64,000 nucleotides of DNA from Ornithodoros turicata (taxonomy: Eukaryota > Arthropoda > Arachnida > Ixodida > Argasidae): contig NW_026999402.1 in assembly GCF_037126465.1 (NCBI RefSeq), positions 1,178,001 to 1,242,000 of the forward strand, given 5' to 3'. Under the pieces are notes generated by a model. The model saw only the letters and a program-made list of their open reading frames with translations. It was not told the DNA's origin and made no database searches. Numbering within the stretch: position 1 is the first letter of the stretch; every line of letters starts with the position of its first letter. Positions 1-13,884 of the stretch are shown here, in pieces. The translations under genes and the position numbers were made by a program.

Positions 1-212
1 GAATTCGTGCCTATGTGTTATTACGCTTAGACGTGTCATTATAATTTACACACAGTGGTATCCAACGACACTGCCACCATTCTGGTCGTGTGGCCGGCAT
101 AGTTGTGGCTGGTATAGGCAAACTAAGTTTGACTTTCAATGGGAAAATTGTGAGACTGTCACGCTTGCCGTACTACATGGAAGCCTGCACATAAAATACT
201 GCCTGCACATAA

Positions 213-482
213 ATTCGCTACCTGCTGACTGGTTGGGAAGAAGTTGTTGATGAAGGCTATATTCCAGATCCAGTGGTTGGGACACTGAGACAAGAACCTC
301 TTGCTCTCAATGGGCCATGTGGGACCAGAGCTCAGCTTTGGGAATATGGCATTCAGTATCAGAAGCAGGAGCATGTAGGAAGGAAGCACTCTGAAATGTT
401 TAATAGTAATTACAATTGGTGGGCAGCAACATCATGGAATATGTATGAACCACGTAATTTTAAAGATGTCTGGTCTGGGTAA
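213..482 (+). CDS. Candidate terminal exon of an unidentified gene
   Basis: An 89-codon open frame follows stops at 192 and 210 and ends with TAA at 480-482. The peptide is acidic and aromatic-rich, with segments such as GWEEVVDEGYIPDP, LWEYGIQYQ and NWWAATSWNMYEPR, and its codon use looks protein-like rather than random. A canonical AATAAA lies 89 bp after the stop, so this could be the last exon of a plus-strand gene entering from the left. No clear 3' splice acceptor is evident, although an AG lies just before 241. I do not recognise the family and assign no function. It could equally be a chance frame or part of a mobile element. Confidence 0.3.
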   Translation: MRYLLTGWEEVVDEGYIPDPVVGTLRQEPLALNGPCGTRAQLWEYGIQYQKQEHVGRKHSEMFNSNYNWWAATSWNMYEPRNFKDVWSG

Positions 483-570
483 AGTGAGTGTGGATAGGCA
501 AGAGTTTTCGAGGAACATGTCTGTTTTACATTGAACCTATTTTTGTGTTTGTGTGTCTGTTAGTGACATT

Positions 571-576
571 AATAAA
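571..576 (+). promoter_or_regulatory. Possible poly(A) signal AATAAA
   Basis: Canonical AATAAA 89 bp downstream of the stop codon of the candidate exon at 213-482. Such hexamers are common in AT-rich DNA, so support is weak. Confidence 0.25.
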
Positions 577-582
577 ATTACA

Positions 583-1079
583 TTATCCAGCTAGAGGATG
601 CCATAACATATTGAACTACCAGTTTGCAGATATATACAGATATGAGAATGCATGTCCCCTTTCGAGAGTTTCACGTGAGAGATCTGCACGCAGTCGTTGA
701 CAACCTGCGACTTCTGGAGCAGTGTTTTCGTGCTATATTCTGGTGTGATATACACTATATATTCTGGAGTGTATAGAATGGCCATGTATATGTCCATATT
801 TTTAATTTACATACTCAGTATGCAGATATTGAGTAGTTATATTGTCTTGAATAATGTAACTTCATCTGCAGTGCCTGTCAAGTGAGCATGATTACCTTAC
901 ACTTACCCAGCACTGAACCACTTGGTGGCGCTCAGGTAGGCCCGAAGAAAGTCCATAATGCCGCAGTTGTCTATGACAAACTTTGCTCTTAGATGTCGAA
1001 CTATATTGTACGCTATCGCGATTCCTCTGAAACATTACATAGAAAAGTTTTAGTACGGTTTGCCCCACGTACTACATCA
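583..1079. other. Stretch without recognised feature
   Basis: No gene seen. A small imperfect duplication at about 733-780 repeats a TATATTCTGG-like phrase twice. Confidence 0.4.
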
Positions 1080-1870
1080 TACAGGGTGTTGATTTTTATC
1101 ATTTACAGAATTTTTATAAAAAATCTATGAGAGCAGCGCAGATGTCGTTTCTCCAATTGAGTTATGCAGATAGGCAGACATCCTCTCGAAGAAAGTGTGC
1201 AACCATGAGATGCCCAATTACCTAAAATTAATTAATTAACTCTTTAAATAGGGCAAAACCGAGGTAGGAGAATCGGAGACTATCCGCATTGAAAACTATT
1301 TCACGTCTAGCAAATCCTGAAACACACATCTGCATTAAAATATCCATCCCCGAATTTCGATATGCAAATGAGCCGGGACCGAAACCGCGCACGTCAGGAG
1401 CGCTGTCCTTCCAGCGCTCATTTCAGGCCAGAAGGCAATGTGATTTGGAGCAGTGGAGATGATTGGAGTAGGTGCCGCACTAGGGGCCATATAAACCGCT
1501 TTCCGGCCCAGATAAGCCTCCGTCTGCGTAGATAATACGCTCTTGAGGCGTGCTTTATGAGTTTCAGCTCATTTGCATGCTGAAATTCAGCGATGGATAT
1601 TTAACGGTGCGCACTCTTTCCTGGATTTTTAGAAGATAGAACGACTTTCAACAAGGACTGTCCTCCGTTCTGCTATCTCGCTTTTGCCCAAAATTTCTTA
1701 ATGAGAGAGTTCATTAATGGACTTTAGGTAATTAGTCATCTGTAGTTACATACTCCCTTCCAGAGGATGTCTGTCAGGCCCTATAACTGAACTGCAAAAA
1801 AACAACACCTGTCTTGCTCTCGTAGCTTTTTTATTAAAATTATGTAAAGGATAAAAATAAACACCCTGTA
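1080..1870. mobile_element. 791-bp foldback element F1
   Basis: The left end TACAGGGTGTTGATTTTTAT and the right end, whose reverse complement starts TACAGGGTGTTTATTTTTAT, match for at least 70 bp at roughly 80% by eye. The inversion continues inward (GACATCCTCT.GAAG near 1170 against its complement near 1765). There is no coding capacity. It is a MITE or foldback transposon of unknown superfamily. Confidence 0.75.
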
Positions 1871-1951
1871 TGTACTAGACATGCTGGTAATTTTTGCTTC
1901 GATACTTGTGCAGTCATTGTTTCAGGGTACACCCTGGTACATAGCACCGTA

Positions 1952-2941
1952 TACCGGGTGTTTCTTGAAGGTCCCCCTTGCTGAATAACCCGGTAACAGG
2001 TGGCACTATCGAAAAGTTTTCTCTTCAATGAGCACCCTAAAGGCATCGGCCAAGAACTGAGCAGTGAGCGGCTGATTTGCATGTGCTCATTAATTAAATA
2101 AAACTCATAACTTTTACATTTTTCTTCAGACATTTTCGGAACCTCTGTTTTGCCTATCAGAACCTTGACAAAACATGCTCCAGAAAAGAACCTGTGGTGA
2201 CATTTGGTGGTTATTAGAGTAATTGATTTGTTTTGGTCGACATATATCTCACACAGAGCTGTGCAGCAATCTGCCCTTTTTGTCGGCTGTCAATTACATG
2301 TTTATCCACCTGGTTCCAACACAGGGGTGACGAAAGAGAAGGAACGGCCACGTAGCATGCCTTTATCACGGTGATGATGAAAGAACCGAAGCATCGTTTC
2401 TGCCCGTTCCTTATCTTCCGTCACCCCCCCCCCCCCCATGTGAACCAGGTAGATGAACGCATAACTGGCAGCCGAACAGCTATGCGAAAGAGCGCATGGG
2501 CGCCGTCATGTGGGGGCAAGGGGGCAGTTTCCCCCCCCATCCTCACCCACATGGCTTCCAGAAACGTAGGGTTTCTGAGCCAAGGCAATGTAGTTTCGGG
2601 CGCAGTTGACACCCCCCCACACACAAACATTCTGTCTGGCCCTCCTAGAAAAAATCCTGGTGGCACTCGTGGTTGGTATGCTGTTCCGTGCAAGAAATAC
2701 GTAAGCTGAAACCAATTAAACACTCTGAAAATCACAGAGTGTTTATGCGTTTTTTTTTTTGTTTTTTTTTTTACAGTTTTTGTTGAAGGTTCTAGTTGGT
2801 GAAACAGGTTCTGAAAGCATTCAAAGGAAAACTTAGAAGCTAGGTGTTTTACTAGGGACGCTCACTGAAAAGAAAGCTTTTTCGATACAACCACCTGTAC
2901 ACGAATTATTAAGCCGGAGAACCTTCATGAAACACCCAGTA
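1952..2941. mobile_element. 990-bp foldback element F2
   Basis: Terminal inverted repeats TACCGGGTGTTTCTTGAAGG (left) and TACTGGGTGTTTCATGAAGG (right, reverse complement) extend with gaps for about 100 bp. The interior holds runs of C (2425-2439, 2531-2538) and no coding sequence. It lies only 81 bp from element F1. Confidence 0.7.
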
Positions 2942-3224
2942 GCGGTTGTGAAGGAGGAAATGTGACACTGAAATGTGATGAGGCATGCAAAGAGTTGATC
3001 ACACTGCTTTAAATGGAGGTCTGTACCTGCCTAACACCTGCATTACCATTATCGTTCAGCTGCATTGCTGGACATTGCTGCACAGTGAAGGTATTTGATG
3101 GTCTAGGTCAGATATTAGTGCTTACAATTCCACAGTCCCTGCACAGCCTTGAGCTGATTGCGGAAATAATGTAAGAAGGCAAAAATTTTTCCATATATAG
3201 TTATAACTAATCCTTTATACTTAC

Positions 3225-3318
3225 AAAACTGTCATCAAGGCATCAATAGCTAGCGAGCTGTTGACTGCAAACTGGATTACAGGGTTTTCTAAGGCATGTT
3301 TCAGTTCTTTCATGTTCA
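3225..3318 (-). CDS. NRF-6-like gene, exon 7
   Basis: Acceptor CATTTACAG, 94 nt, donor GTTTT|GTAAGT, phase 2. It encodes NMKELKHALENPVIQFAVNS followed by SLAIDALMTVL, the counterpart of the family motif N-x-x-SVDTFF-x-SG, with I-D in place of V-D. The next exon should supply the Ser-Gly; none was found between 3224 and 1, so the gene probably continues outside the window. Confidence 0.88.
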
Positions 3319-6300
3319 CTGTAAATGAAACAATGGTCATAGAGTAGCACTTTGGGAATGTCATTCCTTGAAGTTATATAACATGGTTCGTATCATTTCA
3401 TATACCGTATGTGTACTCGCACAAGCACCATTCCCCGAAATACGCCAGTGAAAGATGTGCAAAATGCTGTAGCTTTCAGATGCCACATGAGAGCATGCAG
3501 TGAACTAGCATATGTCTTTTCGTGATCTTCCCACCATGGGCCATATCCAGCAGTACTTCCACAAGATATTCCGTAGCAGACGACATGGCCGCTGGTGACG
3601 TCCTCTACGTGAGTAGGAGACCACACACGATACCCTGGTGCGGCACACATGCTCAACATGAATTGTGGCAGAGCTTCTGCTCTATGAGTAGGTTTTTGCT
3701 TTTTCTTCCACTAGAATATTCCATGGGATGTCACTTCTGTGGATACACAATGTCAGATGGGAGTGCACCACTCACTTGTGACATTGAAACCTCTGAGGGT
3801 GAGTGAGTTTCCGAGTACAATCCAGATGAGACTGAGACTGGTGATGCCACAGACGGGTCTCAGGGATCCAGGGGGGCCTCGACCTCTCATCAGTAGCCGA
3901 AGGTTACGGTACGCCGAGAATGAACGTAGAACCTCACAGGCCGTGCTTTGTGATTCTGCACTCCAAACGGACACTATTTAGTCAGTCACATGAATTTTAT
4001 AGGTCAGCAAAAAAAATTCTAATGAATGGGATTCAAGGTCTGTCGATGTCAAATTGTGACAGTGTGTGAAGGCAAAGACTGACACTACGGAGTAGCCCCA
4101 CACTTTCAACTTACTCAGTTGATACGCGTGAATGTGCTTATAGGTGCTTGCATCAAGTTCTTCATCTTCGTGATCTCTGTCTGAGCACAAAATGAAGATG
4201 GCATCCAGTATGGTCCCGAAGACGATCAGTATGGCCAGTAGACCCACAACTACCCTGCAATGAAAGGGAAAGTACACTCCCTAACATAATTGAAATAAAT
4301 ACCGTGAAACATCCTTTCAGAGACTTTCAGCGAAGCACTTTCGAAGCGGCCTTTCAGAGACTCCTCTCCTAGACGGACACTCCCCTACTGCGGATCAGCT
4401 GGGTGTCCCCCAGCAAGCTTTAATGCTCCTGCCTCGATACCACTCGTGTACCAGATCTGTGCCCAAAATCTGGTATATACCAGATCTTGTGTGGATACCC
4501 TGGGGATGCAGGATGCTTCTTTTCAAACATCCAAAGCGCGATATCCTACAGACGTCCCTGGGACATCAGTTATTTACTGGGTAAAACTGAAACGCGAATG
4601 TTGTTCTATGATATCCCACAGATATCGCCTGGATGTCCAGATATTCAGGACGTTCACGACCCTGTAGGGATATCCTAGGGATATTAGTGGTTTACTGGGC
4701 AGACATCTCCCTTCAGCGGACAAGAATCCGGGTCCCGTCGGTGTCCATACTAGAGAGGTCTCACTGTGTGTGTACCAGGAGCATTTGTCTTCAAGAAATT
4801 TCCCTGCGGGCCCTTTCATTCGAAATCGATGTTTTTTAAGAGTCATGCATGCCTTGTCGCGAGAGCAGATCAGCACCCGTTGGAAGCAGCAAGCAGGGGG
4901 TATCTCCTCATCGGCTTGCGTGACGTAGCCTTTCGGTACTCACGAGAACGATCACGTATCAGCGGCCTTTTTCATACCTTGTCTTTATGTATTCTCTTCA
5001 GCGGAAATCACATGATGGACCTTTGCCTAATCATGTCATAGCGTAGTAGCTCTTCGGTGCACTACTCTTAATTGTCACGCACCGAAACAAACCAAAATAC
5101 ATTGCACCCAATCGCAACACCGGATGAAGCCTGACGCCAAGCCACTGCCCTCGTGCCGTGACAATGCCGTTATGCTGACATCGTGCACATGTCTTCACGT
5201 TGGAATTTCAAACCGCGTGGATTCCCATGATTTAGAATTCCTACAATAAATGATACCTCTGAAGTCGGCGAAAAGTAAAGCTGGTAACACGCAGGCTAAT
5301 AGTATTAAAGAGCGAAAATTTATTGTGGAATGAAAGATGCAGTTATCTGGACAGCAAAGCAAAAGGAACAGAGTTCATTCATTGTGTCATTCGTGATTTA
5401 TGAGCGTAGGAAACTGCAATTCATGCTTTCCCTGTACGGTACGTCGGCCGAAAAACTAACACCGTGGAGCAGATTCTCATTGCTTTCCTCAAATGATTTG
5501 TTCCATCATCACGGTAGGTCGTTTGAGCAGACTGGTCCTAGACCCTCTCATGCTTCGTGAGGATGAGAGGTTAATTATAAGCTGATTTCTTTGTGTTCAT
5601 AAATCGCGATCAACAGAACCGATGAATCCCGTATCGCTCATACTGCAAGCATTGTTCATTCTGCAAGGAGAAATTTTTGCACCCACAAATTGATCCTTGG
5701 AGAGTGAGAGAGCGCATACATCAAGGAAGGAAGTACGGAGAAATGTAATTTTGGCACCTGTTGGACAACAGTTTGCCCAACAAGCCTTGCCATGAGATAA
5801 CAGACTGAACTAATAAATCTACTAAACTATACTCATAAACAGACACTCACAAGGTTGCCAGCAAAGTGAGGGTGACTTCCCTACGTGTCGTGTCCTCTTT
5901 GGTTACACAGTCTACAACTTCCATGTCCACGTTTACTTTCGGTGGTTTCTCCAGGAAATGACCCATGCCAAACTTTACTGAAAATATATAGTATTATCGA
6001 TGTATATCCTGCACTTATAACATATGACATCACTGTGGCCACTTTTAGGGGTGTTTCCAGTGTATTAAATTTGTCGTTGGACATTATAAGGTGTTCGCAA
6101 CATCCACATTTTTGAGGTAGGCTTGCACTGCAATGACATTAGGTCGCTGTCATGTCCTGTTTCGCTTCCTTGTTCTTTTTGCACATATTTTACTGAAATT
6201 TCTTAGGGAGAAAGAAACTTGGCATATAGACTGGCCTTAGTCCTCATCGATTCGAAAACTATGGTGTGGCATTTTATTCATTATTGATCATTGACTATGG

Positions 6301-9300
6301 TGTTGAAAATTCCATGTGAATTACTGATTACTAGTTTTTATGCAACAGACGATTTTACAAAAATGCGCGCCACCAAGCGCGCGTCGCAAAGCAGCATGCT
6401 GCTTCGTCGTCTGCTTCAGTTATGGTTTACACTGGCTGACGCGGCTGCTGAGCACACCGGGAATGTTGTTGTTCTTCTTCTACCTCCGTCTCTGGCCATC
6501 TAGTAATGCTTTAAGGCCCTGTAAGTTTCCATGAGCCCTTGCACACTCTCCATTGCACTCTCACCTTGCCAATACACTCTCCCATCCTACAGTTGGCGAT
6601 ACATGGTCTATTTGATAATATAGTACACCGCAAGAGCAGACTACTTGTAGCACATGCATGTTGAAGGTATGGTGAAATTTTCCCACGCTCCGAGGCGTGT
6701 TTATACGCCCTCCAGACAAATAGTGGACTGTCCCACCGTCTGCACACCTCGTCACCAGGTGTGACCTGTGCCGTGAGTATTGGTGTGCGAGAGACGTGAA
6801 TCGCCCTTACGTGCTCTTCCAACGGCTCGCAGGTTCTCGCTCGTGCAGGGCGACGGAAGACATAATCCTAGAAACCCAGGGAACTCTTCCAGAAGCTGTG
6901 AGACATCCTTCAGATTTTCCTTCTGCAAATTACAAGAAATGTTGCCACATATATTTAGTTCTTCGTGCATATCTTTGCGCTTAGCGCGTGCGCAGTGTGA
7001 ACGTGCCATTTCTTTGCGTATGCAAGACTCACTGCGTGTGCTACAACTAAAACTCTCTAAACGGCCACGCATCGTAGTGCGACTGTTACGGTTCATTGAA
7101 CCATTGGTTTTGTGTGGGCGTACAAAACGCTATTCGTGAAAGTGAACATGCTATTCGTGAAAGTGAAGATGCTAGGCTAGTGTGTTCAACATCTATGTTA
7201 ATGTACAGTCAGCCATATGGCTGTAAACGCTTTATCAAGAGACATGACTTCGAAGCACATCACTCTGGCAATGCTCAACTTTAGGACTTCTGTGGTTTCA
7301 CAATCCTGCCCAAGGATCTATGTAGAAAAAAGCTATATCATGTGCTTCGTCGAAGATTCTGACGGTTTGTGCCATTAGAAAGTTCACGAAAGGTCCCTCG
7401 GTGTTTAGCACTGCGAGCTGTGGCTTATTAAATCGACTATGTTAATTCCGTAGCTGCGAACGCTGTCTTATGCACCACATGCTATCAGAACATGACATTT
7501 GCCTACGTGCAGGCTCCAGTCATGTCTCAAGCGGCCCATTGTACTGAAAATCCGCGACCATAGGCGTAGGTGAGTAATCTAAGGTTCCTAGTCTAAAGGG
7601 GGGGAGGGGGTCATTATTACAGTTACATTGTAACAGCTGGATCACTGTCGACATGTACCTGGAGCTAGAACAAGAGAGCCACCCCTGTGATGGTTGCACA
7701 ACTGACAAAAAAAAGTTAGGGGGTATTGACAAACATTTAGGGGTTTCAAAGGAGCATGGGAAGACTCGAGAACAAATTTTATTTCGGGACAACTAGAAAT
7801 TAGGATTACAAGCTCTGGAACACACTTTTGCACAAAAACTGCGAGTGTATAGCATGTATATCTGGATCGCAAGAGAGCTTTCGATCCCGCGGGTCAGAAA
7901 ACCTGCTCCCCTCGGTGGTGATGGTGGTGATGGTGAAAGGGCTGGCCTTTCACCGTCACCACCATCCCCTCGGCTGCCATCATGTGCATCGCCAATACTA
8001 AGGCGAGCGCCTTCTTTTTTCTTTCTTGCTTTGTATAGTGCCTCCTGTCCCTTGTCTCGATTGGTTGCCCTCGCCAGCAGATGGTTCTCGGTGGCGAATG
8101 AAAAACTCTCTGCCACCTGACATCATGAGGCGCTGGCCGTGGTCGTCAGCCTCTCGCACGCCCTCTCGCAAGGCAATTTTCTCAGTAAATTCGCACTTCC
8201 CAAAAGGAAATATTTAACGTGACAGTTACTGACGGTATAGTATATATGCTCATATGACGCAGTTAAATCATATACTGCAAACCTAATGTTGGCGAATCTC
8301 ATTTAGGAAGTTATTCGTGAGTACTTAATTTTGCGATTCCAGATCTGTTTCCTTCCGCGTGATCAATGTGAAGCTGTGTTCGAGAGTACAATTTTTCGCG
8401 ATTTTTTAGCGGTCGCGAAATTCGCGAAAATTAATACATCGCGAATAAAATTATGTTTGCAGTAGGTTCCAAGTACCTCCCATGATCTTTTACGTTTACG
8501 ATTTTTTTTGGTTACGTCGTTACGACCGAACTTATTGTCGATCAAATTAAAGCGACACTACAGTGTAAAAATGTCTCCTCACAGAATGAAGGATGTCGTT
8601 TCCTTTCCAGGAACGGGGTGCATCTGTTGCATCGTTTGTGAATTGTCTGCGAACCGAAGCCACCGATCTACGCTTTCCCTATTCTTTCTTATTCTATGGT
8701 GAAAAAGAGGGCGGCAATGCGGAGCGGCCTGTCATTCGTCTCCCGATTTGGCCTGTCATTCGTCAAACGATTTGCCCAATCATCGCCGGAAATCATTTGA
8801 GGAGACCAATGCAAGACCGCTCCTTGAGACAGAGATAAGAGGGAATGTGCAATTTTGCATTTTTATTTTCCTCATAAATCCCGAACGAAGTAACGGACGA
8901 TTTTTTTTCCCTTTTGTGTCGCTCTCAAGGCAATGGTATCTTTGAATCCGCGAGGAGAAATTTTAGTACTTCAGTGGGCCCTTTAAGTTAGTCTTTTCAC
9001 GTATCTTGGGCTTTGCGATGATTTTCCGGACGAATCCCGGCAGGGTATCTCCTGAAGTCGGCCCAGGGCGCAAACTAACCCCTCTGGCACGGAATTAAAA
9101 AAAAAAGAACTTCACACTCAGCGGGCACCGTCACGACGATCGTGCGACCTGGGACGACTTCGCAGGGAATTTTGTCTCAAAGTGTCCGAGGAAAACCCAG
9201 GGGAAACTTCAATTGAATGATGGCAGTACAAGGTCCAGGGGAAACACCCTGCCAACACGGCCGGCGCACGGACTCGAACCCGAGTCGCCTCCCACTTGAC

Positions 9301-12300
9301 AACTCCAATGTAACGTTTTGGCGCTACGACGGTCAATGTGATCAAATTAATCTGATCAATTGAAATTTTAGGTTCTCTTCCTGCAGCACTTCCCTTCGTA
9401 CTTCCCTACTGGTTCGCTGGATTTTCTACACGTCTAGTTGATTATGAGTTTTATAACTATTAATGAAATTAAATTGAACCACCAAAATAAATTCCACACC
9501 CAGAATCTCGCGGACATCTGCAACGGAGGGTGCGCCTCCCATTCTTTTGGGGCATAGCTCCTTTTTTTTTTTTTTTTTTTTTGCCATCTGTAAATTATGG
9601 TTGACTTATTTACAGTAATAAAATGTAATTGGAGTAGATTTACACGTAAGGTGTGTCAGTCTATTATTTTTTTACAGTAGTTACTTTGAATACTGATATA
9701 TACCTCCTTGTCCAATAGCGCCATGATCCCTGTGTGCGCTTCCTCTGGATGCGAATCATTCTCTGGCGGCTGAACGATGCTGATCTTGATGGAGCAATAG
9801 CGGGGTTCCAGGACGTCCGCGTCGATCTTTTTCAGGTGTCCGTCCGTTACGTTGGCGCGAGGTACCTTAAGGCAGGCGTCAAAATCGGACATGAAGGTAA
9901 AGGCGCCTCCGAAAATTCCTGGAGGTGGCTTCACCAATGCATCCAGCACTAGAACGTAAAGTGGGTTTCAATTAGACAGTGAACGATACCGAATCATATG
10001 AAGAGTCACGTGACACGACTCGCTTAATAGTCGTATACAACTGAAAATAGCAAAGAAGTCATTTTTAACACCCTGTCTTTTTCCTATCAGGCTGTTAAGA
10101 AGGAGAGTATGATGCACCATGAGAAGTAATTCACACCCACAGAGTCATAATTATCGCAGAAATTTAATTTCAAGTACGCCGCAAAATGCGACCGTTGCGC
10201 AACGGTGGTGGAGAGCAGTATAGCGACTTCGGGCTGACGAACGCGGGGGTCGGTAGATGAGGATTTGAAGATCGATATTCCAGACAAGTCAAGTCAGCAA
10301 ATCGCGAGGCAAAAACTTGCTGGTTACATTTTATAGCGTTACAAAACACCTCAATCATCATTATGTCGGCGCACTATTCTTGTGACGTCCGCAAAAGTTG
10401 CAGCGGCCCATGCTCAGGTCACCATGAAAACAACAACATGCCGACATTTGTTGTGTTGTTATTTATGTCCAGAACTATGCAGTGCTATTCAACGAAATTT
10501 GACATGTGGTACACGCAACTCAAAGTGCAGTGTACGGACAGTCCCTTTAATACAGTTTAAGAAATCAGCTACCAATATTACCCCAACAACACCGAACGTC
10601 CTCCCAGTACGAAGAATGTCCTAACGGATTCGTACGTCCTATGGATATCTGAGGGACATCCGTCGGACGTACGGACTCGTTAGGACATCATTCGTACATC
10701 CAGAGGATATCCGGTGTTGTTGGGGTACTGTCATAAACAACAACAAGGAAGTGCGTACTTGGTTTAAATACACTCTTCAACGTAGATTTCGGGATATATA
10801 TACTGTTCTCTATCCTAAAAGCGCTTCACGCAGTGCAGCGCTCTGCCCTAGAAGCACTTCAAATTTTCTGGACACCGTAGGATTTAGGGTCAGGGGTGTA
10901 CCTCGACATAAAGAGGTCGAAATCCCCGTTGCAAAATAAACCACCGTAAATACATAAATTTTATCTGACTATAAAATGCACAGTCACGCGCGGGAAACTG
11001 CCAACAGCGAACTTTGGCTAAACTGAACATAGAGATGCAAACACCGTTCTTGGACTAACCTAATAATAAACTATCCAACGTATTGCTCTGTGGTGTCTGC
11101 CATGCTAAGCCTAGCGGCTGCTATGATTTGGCTTTCGTTCGCCAAAACCGCTTGAGCAGACATCGAACACCCGCGAATTTGAGTGGTTAAATAGTGACGT
11201 CGTGTTTTTAAACACGGCATATCATCTTTCGGATCAACCTCGAACATTCTCCTGGATTTTCTGAACGTGAATTTCGAGATCGAGGATTTCGCAACTGGGA
11301 AAAATCGACGTACTCCTGAGATGACTGCATCGTTATAATATATAAATAACTATACATAGAAATAAATAAATACATATTTCATTTCATCCTGTCGCCAGCA
11401 AAGGGGAACAGGTCATCGCACCTGGCGACGAAACTCCCCACACATCACCAGTTCAATAAAGTCGCTGTCACTTGTTTCCGATCGTTTACATGCCATATGA
11501 CGGTATGGCACTATCGTTCGGTGTAGGCTTAAATGAATCTAATTAAGGAAGTAAGATGAATTAAATCAAAATTGACCAAAGTAAATTCTACTCCCGAAAC
11601 GTCGTGGGCACCCTCCCACGGAAAGAACCCTGAAATGTTCTTACTTTTTTTTTTCTCATCCCTTTGCGGTTTTTTTTTCTTCTCCTGTTTTTGTTGATAT
11701 TTGTTGTGTGGCGCACCTAATGTGCCTCTGCCACGACGGAGACCCATTTCCCTTTCGCGGTTACGCATAAATAAATACACAACTAAAAAAGATATACTGC
11801 CTCTGTACAGGGAGACTGGTTTTCGAAGCAAAACATTGCAAGATTGCGCGTGTCCCGCAGAACCCAACAGGCAATTTTACTGTCCGTCTGCATCCTCCTT
11901 TCACTGTCAATCGACAACTCAAACTGATAACCTTCGAACACAATGAGTCAACCCTACCGCGGAACGCCGTGCCAATCTCTCTCTCTTTCTCTCTCCTGTC
12001 CAACAGCTTTCTCCGCAAACGCGTATTTCGTAATAATCGTGAGTAAAATCAGTAATTACCGTTTACAACAGACTAGCACAAGCGAAAGCTTTGCCAGAAT
12101 ATGGGGGTATAATTTCATTCAGGTATGAATGCTGCTGAGCAACATGACGACTATCTAAGTATAGGGGGACAAAGGGCATACGCGGTCGTATATAGTATCC
12201 ACTGAAAGCGAAAAAGGCTTGCACGTTTCATCCTTTCATGTGCTGACAGTGTGCAGCGCCGGAGTTGACTAGTGTAAGCATGTGTGAGTATTCGACTTTT

Positions 12301-13852
12301 TCGAATACCGAAGCGACAATTCTATATACTATTCAATTCGATCCCCGAATCGAATATGCTATTCGACTTTTTCGAATAACGAAACGAACAATTCTATATA
12401 TTCGTTTTGATTCTCAAATCCAATATGTTACCCGACTTTTTCGAATAACGATACGAAGAATTCTATATATTCGATTTGGTTCTCGATTTCGATTTTCGAT
12501 TTCGATTCGATTCTCGGGTTCGATTTGGTTTGGAATTGAATAGCTATACGTCATACTATACTCTAATCGCAGTTCGAATCATCGACTCGTTCTTTCTGCA
12601 AGACCGAATATATTCGGACAACTCCGAAACAGAACACGCAGAGCAGAAAACGGCCCAACAGAGGGCATAAAATAAAGTAAATGCTACTTGATCTTGTGAT
12701 CCATATGAATCAATCGCGCGTGCGAGCTTGTTTATATCCGTACATGCGCTGCATGTGTGTCGTGCAGGTACGATTGATTGATTGATTTATGAAAACAAAA
12801 AATAAAAAAGAATACTAGTATGTATTCGCTTCCGTTCGTGTGTATCCTTTGGCTGTAGTATACCTGTTCCCTTCTACTCGCTTCGGTTTTCAAACAGCTA
12901 TTCCCGCATGTCTTGGCAAGTGGCTTTCAAAGTTGATCGTTTGACGTATTCTCGTTGAAATGAGGGGGGCTAGAATGCCACCATTTTAAATGCCCATAAA
13001 TATCGGTACCTTGAACGGAATAGCGATCAAGGATATCATATGTATCAGTATTTAATATTTAATACCAATTACGGGGAAGAAATGGTTTACCTTTCAGCCA
13101 TTAAAATGTGAAATTGTATGATCACCGCCATTGAAATCACGCCGTCCAGAGCACACGCACTTTCGGAAATCCTTGAGGAATTGTCTGCGTATATTCTACG
13201 TGTGCTGTCAACTTAGGTCTTGCCTAGTTTCTTCGTTTTCTCCTTATTTTATTTTTTTTTCATGCGTCTGTAATTCCAAATACCTGGGCATTTTTAGGGG
13301 CTGTGGTCAAGGCTTGCTACTCCAGTAACTCCTTCCGATTGAACGGTGACGCAATGTCCCACTGCCATACTTTTGACCGTCTCGCGCAGTCAACCCTGAC
13401 CCATAATCGTGACGACAGTCGAGATTTCCACCCTCCCTTTCGTGGGCGGAGTTCCAAGTGAAGTTTCGAAACGGTTTGTCCACCGCCGGTTGTTCGCGTT
13501 TGCGAAATTTTGCGGGATCAGCGGGACACCGCCGTGGAGAACCGGTTAATCACGGGTGTGATCTTTCAAATGAAAGAGAGAGAGAGAGAGAGAAAATAGA
13601 TACACTGGGTGCTACTCAGGATGTTTATTCTCTGTGGGAAAGCTCTCAGTCCCTCCGACTTGTTTACGAGCGGGCAAGAAAAGCAACACGTGGAATCACT
13701 TCTACATTTTGCCAACGTATTTGTCACGATCAGGTATTTCCCAACACTCCCCCGAGGGTGGTGTTCACCACGCTCTGGCCTTCTGCACCCCTCCTTCCCT
13801 GAAACTTTATATATACTTTAATATAATATAAACTTTATATAACAGACGCCCC

Positions 13853-13884
<32 letters not shown>

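Noticed and set aside
1..6. GAATTC at the first base
   Set aside because: An EcoRI site at the edge may mark a clone end, but this says nothing about biology.
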